From assembly GCA_944472135.2 (NCBI GenBank), contig OX235263.1, positions 1,781,517 to 1,845,516 on the forward strand: DNA of 64,000 bases, read 5' to 3'. Made by a program: the position numbers and the translations under genes. The notes beneath the pieces were generated by a model. That model saw nothing but the letters and a program-made list of their open reading frames with translations, was not told the DNA's origin and ran no database searches. Of this stretch, positions 54,790 to 64,000 are shown one piece after another; the first letter of the stretch is position 1; every line of letters starts with the position of its first letter. This stretch comes from Trichobilharzia regenti. Its lineage: Eukaryota > Platyhelminthes > Trematoda > Strigeidida > Schistosomatidae.

Positions 54790-55580
54790 AACTGTCATCA
54801 AAGAAAGGACTTCAGGTGAACATAGGAAAAACGGGGTTGATGAAGATTCCTGACCAACATCAAGAACAACAGACAACAATAAGCATAAATCAGAGAAATC
54901 TGCAAGAAACAAACTCCTTTACCTACCTACCAACCTACCTAGGAAGCTTTGTCTCAGCTACAGACGGACGGAACTGATGAGGACATCATCAAGGCGAGGA
55001 TCGGGAAAGCAAGACAAACTTTCATTACTCTCAGTTCTGTGTGGAGATCAACAGCATACAACATTAAATATAACTTGCGGATTCTCAACTCTAATGTGAA
55101 GTCAGTGCTACTTACTATACGCATCGAAGATTTGGCCAGCATGTCGTGAAAGGCACTTCAAACAAATTACAGACTTTCATCAATGGTTGTCCTCGCTCAA
55201 TACTTCTCTCAAGATCAGATGACCGGCCACAAAAGATCAGCGACAGGGATCTCTGGGAGCGAACCAACCCAGCAGGAACCAGTTGTGCAACAAATGTGCA
55301 GGTAGAAATGGAGGTGGATTGGTCATACTCTGAGAAAACCACCAAGTGAGTGACATCACATACCAGGCCATCACTTGAGTGGAAGCCGACTGAATGGGAA
55401 GCGGCGAGTTGGTCGTCAGTGCGAGGGAGGGGTGACAACAAGGAGGCGATGTGAAGAGGAGATGAAAGCATGTGGTCAGACGTGGAGCAGGGTGAAAACT
55501 TTGGCAGAGGACCGAACACAATGGAGACGAGCGGCTGAAGCCCTTTATTCCTCAAGGAATTAAAGGAAACAATAACAACT
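54790..55580 (+). mobile_element. RTE-like LINE 3' fragment
   Basis: Contains SFTYLPTYLGSFVSATDG-like sequence near 54920-54960, ARIGKARQTFITLSSVWRST (54985-55050), NSNVKSVLLTIR, and a tail with GAATTAAAGGAAACAATAACAA at 55557. Same subfamily as the fragment at 41375. No intact frame. Confidence 0.6.
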
Positions 55581-55719
55581 GTAGTGTTTGTACCAATTAA
55601 TTTATGAAGCTAACAGTGAAGATATTCTGCTAATCTTTCAGGTACACAGACTGCTAATGCATTTTAAGGAAGCTTGAAGGGAATTGAGGAATCAGTAAGG
55701 ATGAAATGTCTATGAGAGC

Positions 55720-55910
55720 GATAACTATGATTTCAATGAGAACCGACGACAGTTAGAGCATTTATGAAAGCCAAAAAGTAATGGACAGCTATTTCGTCCT
55801 AGAAATGACTCATCAGTAATGTGCACCAATCAATATCTAACTCACGTTGACTTCAGACGAAACCTACATTGAAATCAAGCGAAACCCCTACAGTAAACCC
55901 TGGTGCAGCG
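55720..55910 (-). mobile_element. SINE2 copy, degenerate
   Basis: Contains AGTAATGGACAGCTATTTCGTCCTAGAAATGACTCATCAG, a damaged hammerhead on the minus strand (CTGATGA core kept, helix II altered), with tail pieces at the left. Confidence 0.5.
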
Positions 55911-56837
55911 TGTAAATAAAGATGTGCACTCTATTCAGAGTAATCTATACACTTCACGATTGGACACTAATATCTACACCTCTACAAGTACCATAGAACT
56001 CGTTCGGTATGTTCCCTTGGCTATCGTGTTTTTTCTTTCGTTCACTGTGTGTGTGTGATCCTTACTGTCTCTGTCTTCATTCAATTAATCCCATTTTTTA
56101 AGTTATAAAAACAGTTATTTTAGGTTTGTTTCCATGCCTTCCCTCTTCACATTTATAATTTGTTTAAAATAACCATTTTACAGTTATATCCTAATCTTGT
56201 GTAATTTTTGTTTCTAAGGCTCTTGTAATCTATATTCACACCTTCGAACTTCCACTTCAAGTTGAAAATTATTATTTCAATTTGCTTCCATGCTCATTTC
56301 TACATACCCATTATTCGTTTTTAATCCTGTGTAATTTTTGTTTCCAATAAACCATATCAAGTTAGAAATAATTGTCACCTTTTATTCGCCTTCGTAATTA
56401 GGAGTAATCAAGTCAAAATTGTATCTATGTAAAATTATGTATCTAAATGCGATTGTACAACTTTTGAAAATGAAATCGCCAAAAAAAATATCTTTCCTCA
56501 ACTTCGTGTTCTCTTCTTTCTAATCTCCTAATGGGTGTTTTCCACTATCTTGATATTTTGATCATCTATTGGAGGAAAGTCAGTCTTCCACTTGATGAGA
56601 AAAGACACTTAACTGGCTGAGAAAAACTACTGAAGACTGCAAAAAATACTGAATGTCGCTTTCGTTCTATTTTGAAATGAAATCAAGACCTTCGAGTCTT
56701 GAGACAACCGGCTCATTATCCAAGTACTTGGACAGCCTAGAAAATCAATCAAAGTGAATACTTAAATCAATGTACAATTAGAACAAGGGAGTTTAATTTG
56801 GATAACAATTAGTCACACGCCTTTAATCGATACATAA
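55911..56837. other. AT-rich sequence resembling PLE 3' UTRs
   Basis: Phrases such as CCTAATCTTGTGTAATTTTTGTTTC and TTTGCTTCCATGCTCATTTC recur within this stretch and near 58035-58140 and 21370-21460, suggesting old PLE-associated 3' sequence. No gene. Confidence 0.35.
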
Positions 56838-57323
56838 TTGAGAGAGCAACTGAATAAAATTGAGGAATTACTGCATATGCATAGACTACGTCTGGTGAAT
56901 CCAGAGCATACAAGTTCTTGTGAAAGTCCTGCAAAACTATTCAAATCTCGAATTCTCAAAAAGCATCTGATATCCACTACTTCTAATGTACATTATTACA
57001 AAGATAATAACTACAGACCTTCTGTTAGAATTATACTACAAAAAATGGGAAATCGAGTGGTGAAGATATTAGACATCAAAGATCACTCAGTTCATAACGG
57101 ACACCTGGACAAAGTGACAATAAATGAAGTAGGTCGTTCCAATTATAATATTATTGATTCCGCTAATAATCCTGATTTTGTAGATAATTCAGAAATAAGT
57201 CCAGATAATACTGATGAAAATAATATCACAGAATCAGTTAGGTCGAAGCTACTTGCAAGCAAATCGAGACATCGTTATAAATACGCGAGGAGATATTCGA
57301 GGTGTAGCGGATGTGGTGATTGA
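56838..57323 (+). pseudogene. Ty3/gypsy integrase C-terminal fragment
   Basis: A 161-codon open frame. SPAKLFKSRILK matches the conserved SPAELL/F-x-R-x-L block of gypsy integrases, and the segment from YYKDNNYRPS to HNGHLDKV fits the C-terminal domain (a glycine turn then N-x-RHL-like residues). It ends in an Arg/Lys-rich tail with Cys (SRCSGCGD). No upstream catalytic core, RT or LTR was found next to it. The family differs from the 34.5-kb element. Confidence 0.6.
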
Positions 57324-57329
57324 CAATTT

Positions 57330-58499
57330 CTATCTCTGTATTGTTTAAAATACTTACTGTTGACTGTTGATATGTTTCTTATATGAATTGCATTCTAATT
57401 CCGCTAAATACAAATTACTGATTGCTGCCCTCTCTGGGTTTTGTTTAGATTCTTATAATTCCGTCATCCCGGTATATTAATACTTCAAGTACAATAAATT
57501 ACTACAATAATCTTTTGAATATGACACAAAATTCGATTATTCACGCGTCCTGTGTGAAATGTATTGGGGTACAGTACCCAGCATAGCTGCAAAAAAGAGG
57601 CATTGCTTCAATTAGAATCGCTGGAGAAGAGTACCTCTTCAACACCTGTCACAACATCTAAACTGATCTATCATTCAGAATTATTTACAAAGTAATTAAA
57701 TGTCTATTGACTTGACAAGTAAATGTGTGATCAGATTGTTCGAAATGTATAGCGCTAATACATCACATTTTTCAGACAGTCTCCGTCTTCTAATAACACT
57801 ATCAAACTTTATAAAAGGGACTAATTGTTTTAAATGTCTACCAATGGCATTGTGTTTCAGACTCCATTATATTTTAGAAAGCCTCATAATATGCGTCTGA
57901 AAGATGAAGCTTTATGATTAAAAGAGGTTAATCCAACCTCTACATTTACCACAGATTTAGTTCTGCTTAGCTACTTAATTGTCGTTTTTTCCCTTCATTC
58001 CTTTTTATTCTTTTTCATTTATAAAAAAAAAACTATAATTCCAATTTATTTCCTTATTCATCCCGTATGCACCCATCTTCGTTAGAAAGTATTTTATATA
58101 TTGTGAAATTATTCTATAATTTTATGTAATTTCGTTTCTATGCCTCTTGAAATGCATTCTTCATCCGTTAAACTTTCATATCAAGTTGAAAATTATAAAC
58201 ACCTTCAATCTACTTTGTTATCATTTGGAACCAAATAAGAATAATTGTATTTATGTAAACTTATGTGTATATAGATGCAATTGTACAGCTACTTTTGAAG
58301 GCAAAATCTCAGAAAATATCCACAACTTTTCTGAGCTCCCAGTTCTTTCTCCCTCCTTCAGGCCCTGATGAGTATTCCATATGATCTTTTGCCATCTGAA
58401 AAACTATCTTCTGGTCACATTCGGTGAACTGGATAAGTGTTATTAATACGCGTGATATAAACTCGCCAATTGAAACCTTTTACTTTCAGGTTTGAGTAC
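57330..58499. other. AT-rich, old repeat sequence
   Basis: 58035-58370 resembles the PLE 3' UTR-like blocks at 21370 and 56130. 57330-58030 is unassigned; frames at 57700-57900 and 58147-58368 have no motif. Confidence 0.35.
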
Positions 58500-58990
58500 A
58501 AGCTGACATCATCTGGAGAACCATTGGACAACTAGACAATACTAGACAACTGTTTCGTTCTAGTTTCGGACTCTTCATCAGCACGCACCCACTAGGGTTC
58601 GAGCCCAATACCTATAGATTATAAAGCAAAATCGCAGACCACTCAACCACTGAGACTTGGTCTAATAGCCCATAAATTCAACTCCTGCCAATTCGTGATG
58701 TGTGTAGCGCGACCATCAGCCAATGTCACTAGTGAATAACTGTACTCTTACTTACCTTGGTGGATCTCACTGGTCATGATATCTCAGCAGTGAGCATCCG
58801 ATTAATTTCTAGATGTTAGTTTTGCATGCTCATTCATATTTTGAGTTTTGTAGGGATTTGCATCAGCATGAGTTAGATGATTGTTGAAGGTGATTGGGCG
58901 CTTGACAAATTTTTGGTCCCAGTCCATGACTCTTCAATAGTGCACGTCTCTGATCTCACAATTAATCGATTATTCTTTGACTGGTGTTGG
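58500..58990 (-). mobile_element. Two SINE2 fragments
   Basis: 58500-58740 is a fairly complete minus copy (CACTAGGGTTCGAGCCC box B; hammerhead with core GATGAAGA so C3 is lost). 58850-58990 is a shorter, more decayed piece (GTAGGGATTTGCATCAGCATGAG). Confidence 0.5.
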
Positions 58991-60009
58991 TTCGTCAAGA
59001 AATCTACATTGAAATTGATCTAGATACATATTAAAACCGAAAGTAATAATGAACAAACTGCAATTCTCCATTGGTTACTGGATAAACTCCCTGAAGTTCT
59101 GACGATAAGTCATAGCCGCTGCGGTTCACCATGTCAAGTGTGAGGCTGATGTTCATCAACGGCATTAGTTGGCCGTGTGGCGGCCGTAAAATATCAAATT
59201 ATACGTTCACCGTAAAATAGTAAAAATAATGAATTCACAGAAATTCATGGTTGTTATGTGAGATTGAACAAGGACACTACCTAGTTCCAAGTGCAATGCG
59301 GATGACACTTCTTTCCTCTCCAGCTTGTCGCTTTTCATATCTGCCTCGTAGCTGATCAGTTTATCTACATTATGATCCTTTGCTCCAAACTACGTTTCTC
59401 TCCACAAGTGCCCTCCGTCAGTTGGCATCTCTTGCGCATAGCCAGCATCTTTATTCCCAAGAAAAGGACTATTTCACCCCTACCATTCTGTACGTCTATA
59501 TTTGAGTATTTTGGGACAGTTATAACTTTTCGAATAACAGCATTTATGTGAACTGAATATCCTTCTACATACATACATGTTTGTATTTGTTTTATCCTTT
59601 CTATTCTGCCGTTTAGTCCACTACAACCGTAGCACTTACCGTAAGTTGATAAAAGTTAAAATTCACTGGCTATTGAATTTCATTCCAGCAGCTGTATGGT
59701 CAGCGGTCTGAATTTTTTAGTGTTCGTGTCATATACTACTGACTCACTGATATGAGTAGTTGGATACTACTACTACATACAGAAACCAATAGTGCTTTTT
59801 AGCCGTATATATAGAAGTAGATTAAACACTAAGTGGTGAAATTTGTCCTTAATCACATAAATTTCGATCTGAGAATTTAATTCTTCTACACGTGTTTAAC
59901 ACTTATTATGAGAACCTTCCTACTGTACATTTTGTAAAGTTGTACAAAAAGGTTTCATGAGACAATTTGCGAATATATGGTACAAACTTTTCAGCGTATT
60001 TACTTCCGA
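58991..60009. other. No recognised gene
   Basis: A minus frame at 59574-59365 is unrecognised. No splice-bounded exon or repeat match was noticed. Confidence 0.35.
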
Positions 60010-61125
60010 AATACTTATTTCATCATATAGGATTTACATGAAAAATAATAATCTGAAGTATACATATTCATTTCGTTGAAGAACTGTACAGTGTTTACGA
60101 CAGCCTTATAAATATATGTGTAAAACTTGGGCACTGTGGTAGTAAGTAATCCCATATTAGTTTGTTTATTAAATGTATCACACAGTGAAACAGTATTATT
60201 TACTGGATGACACAGTTGTGAACAAAATTTATTATTGTTCATAATCATTCCATCAATTATAATCACACGATTTCAAAACTTGAGTTTTATAGTTTTCTTT
60301 GTTCTCCTCTATTTGTAGTCGGAAGGGTAGTCGAATTCCACAGATTTCCGAATGGGCAGGTTTTGAATCATTCCTATTACATGTATTGTCTGTCAGCTGA
60401 TTCGATAAACAAAGCTTCTGTTATCAATCCAGCTACCTCCACCCTGCTGTGACATTAGATTTTAAAGCTGTCATTTTACCCCATCCATCCTATTATGTGG
60501 TTGTGTGTAACTGCATGTTCTGAGTGCTAGCTGAACTATTCTCCGGATTTTGTATCTTATTCGGGTCAACTAATCTAGATTTTGCTAAGATTTTACGTTC
60601 GGCTAGTCTGACTGCTCCTGTTTTACTAGTATGACCTGAAAATTACTGAAGTAGGGTATTCGATAAGCTGAATTGTTTTGTTTAATTAGCTCCTCAAGAT
60701 CCCTTAACTAAACATGCTTGCTTCTAATTGAGTTTGTGGGTTTGAGTGCCAGGCACTTTTATTCCTACCTTGTTAAGAATTCAGCGTAAGGTTTCCGAGG
60801 TTCCTTCCTTGTATGGAATTACTTCTGATGATTTAGATTCCTTATTACTGGTGTTGTCATTATCTTGTACATGTCTGACATGCATGTCTTCATTATCATT
60901 ATTATCACCATGGCCACTATCATACTTTCTGACCAATTTATCAGTAATTATTAAGTTTCAAATATTCTCTTATATGCTTCACTTCCTGTCTAAGATTTCC
61001 CGTCGTACTACTTGGTTTTTGTGCCCTATTGCATAAGCATTTCACCAATAATATTTTCATTGACATAGGTTTGCATGATCTGAAATACAAATAACGGTTT
61101 GAATGTGTGGATTTCCTGTACACAC
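60010..61125 (-). mobile_element. PLE copy, left arm of a large inverted pair
   Basis: The minus frame at 61123-60941 reads MYRKSTHSNRYLYFRS and NRAQKPSSTTGNLRQEV; then an N-rich linker and decayed endonuclease; then the 3' end to 60010 (VNNTVSLCDT frame at 60266-60015). From about 60170 to 60960 the sequence is the inverted complement of 61490-62280. Confidence 0.65.
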
Positions 61126-61489
61126 CAGTGTTTAATTCCCCATTTTATTTCCTTTTTACGGTACAATAAAACGTTGGTTTGTCTGTGTAGCTTTCGTTGC
61201 CCTAATAGACAAAATATTTACCGCTATCTTCTATTCGAAGTACTCAATTAAAATAGCAACAATGCAACAAAATACAAAAATAATTGCAGACAAACAGTAT
61301 TCAAGAGAGCCATGACTTATCACAGCACTCCTACTTTAAGGAAAGTTGAACAAAAAACATACCATGGACATCTTCCAAAAGAATAGATATCCACGAAACT
61401 TCATTGAAAGACATATACCCTCAAAGATAACCTACCAAGTCAACGGTCTACGAAGAAAATCGTCTCACCATATATAAATGACGTCACTA

Positions 61490-62290
61490 TCACTACTATC
61501 GTGATAATGATAATAATATTACTAATAATGACAATAGTGATAATAATGACGACATGCATGTCAAACGTGCGCAAGACAACGCCAACAATAAGGAATCTAA
61601 ATCATCAGAAGTAATTTCATACAAGGAAGGAACCTCGGAAACCTTACGCTGAATTCTTAACAAGGTAGGAATAAAAGTGCCTGGCACTCAAACCCACAAA
61701 CTCAATTAGAAGCAAGCATGTTTAGTTAAGGGATCTTGAGGAGCTAATTAAACAAAACAATTCAGCTTATCGAATACCCTACTTCAGTGATTTTCAGGTC
61801 AAACTAGTAGAACAGAAGCAGTCAGACTAGCCGAACGTAAAATCCTAGCAAAATCTAGATTAGTTGACCCGAATAGGATAAGAAATCTAGAGAATAACTC
61901 AGCTATAGCACTCACTGCATGCAGTTACACACAACCACATAATAGGATGGATGGGGTAAAATGACAGTTTTAAAATCTAATGTCACAGCAGGGTGGAGGT
62001 AGCTGGATTGATAACAGAAGCTTTGTTTATCGAATCAGCTGACAGACAATACATGTAATAGGAATGATTCAAAACCTGCCTATCCGGACATCTGGGGAAT
62101 TCGACTACCCTTCCGACTACAAATAGAGGAGAACAAAGAAAACTATAAAACTCAAGTTTTGAAATCGTGTGATTATAATTGATGGAATGATTATGAACAA
62201 TAATAAATTTTGTTCACAACTGTGTCATCCAGTAAATATTACTGTTTCACTGTGTGATACATCTAATAAACATACTAATATTTAATTCAG
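61490..62290 (+). mobile_element. PLE 3' end, right arm of a large inverted pair
   Basis: Same 3' part as the minus copy at 60010 (KESKSSEVISYKEGTSETLR, then NRIRNLENNS and the terminal GTGTCATCCAGTAAATATTA). It is separated from it by about 500 bp. The two arms could form a stem of nearly 800 bp. All frames contain stops. Confidence 0.65.
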
Positions 62291-62423
62291 ACAGCCAGTC
62301 GAAGGCCGTAATTTCACGCGCCTGCGAGTGAGACAAACAAATGATTTACTGGCTCGTGATTGGCCAGTTTTTCGTTCGAGTTTCGGTAGTTTCAAACCGC
62401 ATTGGTTAATTTTTCAATTTCCA

Positions 62424-62785
62424 GGAGTGTTTTATCAAGTCGGATGCAAAACTGGCAACACATACTATTGCAGCTCAGGACAGAAATGATTTATCAGAGG
62501 CTTTATTTGCTGAATTCACTGAATTCATTCCATATCAAGACCAAAGGACTTAAAAGGAGCGTCAAGAATGCAAACAATGCTCCAAAGAGGTGATAAATTC
62601 ATGCAACTTCAATTATCGCTTGACTATTATTTTCAGAGATCCTCAAATAATTATAAAATACACATCGGTCTGGTTAATTATGATAAAAATGGCATGGTTG
62701 ATGCAGCATATACGTATACTTATGCATCTGTAGTTACCCCTACATATAGTATATTCTTGTCAGGAAGATCGGAAAGCAGGTATCA
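62424..62785 (+). pseudogene. Possible disrupted coding segment, zinc-ribbon/OB-fold-like
   Basis: After an acceptor-like TTTCCAG, one frame reads SEALFAEFTEFIPY, hits a TAA, then continues in the same frame with a C-x2-C ... C pattern (ECKQCSKEV, then SCNFNYRLTIIFRD). The following GLVNYDKNGMVDAAYT lies in another frame. The order Cys pairs, YRL-x-I, then V-N-x(5)-G is reminiscent of the zinc-containing OB fold of RPA1/MEIOB proteins. Either this is a decayed copy or small introns have been missed. It may belong with the exon at 63533. This is an inference from motif spacing only. Confidence 0.25.
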
Positions 62786-62789
62786 AACG

Positions 62790-63532
62790 TTACAATAAGC
62801 AGTGTAGTATATGTAGGCTACATGTTTTCATTTGACATAAACTGGGTCTCCACTCACTTTCAGAATTAATCTTGAATTCAGTTGGGATAAGCTGGTTGAC
62901 TACATCAGTATCGCGAGAATACAGTGAAAGCAAGTAAACACCAGTTTCATAAGATTAGGTGGTATGATTTTATTATAAGCAGTTGTCTATCTAAGTTAAT
63001 GATGAATTAGTTGCGATAATAATACCTACTATTGTTTTTATAGTTACTATGATCATGAACGTTATTGTTATTATTACTGTCAAGACTCTCATTATTTGTC
63101 ATAAAGCCGTTCTCATTTTTTTATTAAAATATTTGTACAAGCTTTGGAAACTACTACATAACTTGTCGGCAAATAATTTTATCATTTCATGATGCTTTGA
63201 TAGACCTACTAGATATCGACCAAGGATAAATTTCGAAGCCCCTTAAGTTTAGTGAAAACTATTTAGCTACTTATATATATATGTTTGTAAAGTGATTACT
63301 CGTAATTGCTTGTGAAGAAAATTTTTTATTCAGATTATAGATCTATTAACCAAGTTAATAATGCTTTTCTCAAACCTTTTTGGACTTATGGAGAAACACA
63401 CATGTGCTGTGTACGCAGATGGAACCTACTGATAGTAACAGAGGACTACTCAACTGAATTATCTGTACATCTGAAGCATAATTTCTCTTTAATGAACAAT
63501 TTTTCAATGAATCTGTGTTTCTTCTGTTGTAG
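62790..63532. other. Probable intron or intergenic DNA before the right-edge exon
   Basis: AT-rich with no supported coding segment. It ends in the pyrimidine tract and AG that precede the exon at 63533. Confidence 0.35.
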
Positions 63533-63679
63533 TGGGATTGTGTTCCAATAACATTAGTAACACGTGCTAGGGTAGGAATTGAGCGTAAACTGTTCGGAGT
63601 AAATGCGACGTCTGGGAAACTTTTGTTTACGCGATTAGATGAACAGATAGCAACGTACAGTGTTCTGTGGCTGCTAACA
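63533..63679 (+). CDS. Candidate exon of a second host gene
   Basis: A 147-nt segment bounded by a strong acceptor (TTCTGTTGTAG) and a consensus donor (ACA|GTAAGT at 63680). Only one frame is open across it (49 codons, phase 0 to 0), and the peptide includes ITLVTRARVGIERKLFGVN and ends TYSVLWLLT. It is on the strand opposite to the first host gene, so it belongs to another gene running off the right edge. The product is not recognised, and it resembles no mobile element in the window. Confidence 0.5.
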
Positions 63680-64000
63680 GTAAGTATTCTGTTTTTGATT
63701 ATTATAACAACCGTAGTTGCACTGATTTATAAATCTAACAGTATATGTACAGTCTATCATTATGGTACACTGAGACATGTAAAAATCACAAGCACACTAT
63801 CAAGTAGATTTATTTCCCTGTTTGTGATCAGGAATCGCGAATCAGTTTATGTGTTCTGCTAAGACGATATATAACTCGAAACGCTTTATAATCGCAATAC
63901 CTCCTCTGAGGTTTGGACATATTTACTATATTTGACTACAAAATAATCTTTTTAACAATGGGCTTCTCCGAATATCTGCTCTTACTTAGTACTTCAAAGA

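Noticed and set aside
1..64000. CRISPR array, bacterial operon or rRNA
   Set aside because: No regularly spaced short repeats, no ribosome-binding-site-linked gene clusters, and introns plus eukaryotic retroelements throughout.

Overview
This window looks like nuclear DNA of a blood fluke (Schistosoma or a close relative). The evidence is its AT-rich composition, a Smalpha-type retroposon carrying a hammerhead ribozyme, many Penelope-like (PLE) fragments with GIY-YIG endonuclease domains, RTE-like LINE 3' ends with (AAT)n tails, a Ty3/gypsy LTR element, and a Merlin-type DNA transposon. There is no bacterial gene layout, operon, rRNA or CRISPR array. Most of the sequence is decayed, nested mobile DNA.

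One host gene can be traced on the minus strand as five exons: 46258-46072, 45997-45849, 27738-27641, 24364-23671 and 4965-4537. They have good splice sites, and the reading phases match at every junction (1, 0, 2, 0, 0). The introns are about 74 bp, 18.1 kb, 3.3 kb and 18.7 kb. The final donor shows that the gene continues left of the window. Its layout loosely recalls the C12orf56 (DUF4551) family, but this is tentative. A separate plus-strand exon (63533-63679) at the right edge suggests a second gene.

Layout. 0-3.4 kb: PLE 3' end, a degenerate SINE pair, and a Smalpha copy split by a palindromic hammerhead SINE. 3.4-21 kb: last visible host exon, RTE and PLE fragments, four SINE families, a Smalpha copy with an intact hammerhead, and a solo LTR. 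21-28 kb: Merlin remnant, PLE fragments with inverted ends, and host exons 4 and 3. 28-34.4 kb: SINE pairs, an RTE fragment, and a PLE with a nearly complete reverse transcriptase. 34.46-37.9 kb: a young Ty3/gypsy element with apparently identical 342-bp LTRs, a 4-bp target duplication and an internal deletion. 38-46.3 kb: PLE and RTE fragments, then host exons 2 and 1. 46.5-62.3 kb: PLE fragments, a solo LTR, a PLE 3' end with an intact-core hammerhead, a gypsy integrase fragment, and a large inverted PLE pair. 62.3-64 kb: possible second gene.

The strongest unusual signal is a tRNA-headed SINE family (here SINE2) that carries its own hammerhead ribozyme. It occurs repeatedly as divergent inverted pairs, and two of these pairs are each bracketed by a single target-site duplication, so the pair appears to have inserted as one unit. 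All element comparisons were made by eye within the window; no database search was run.
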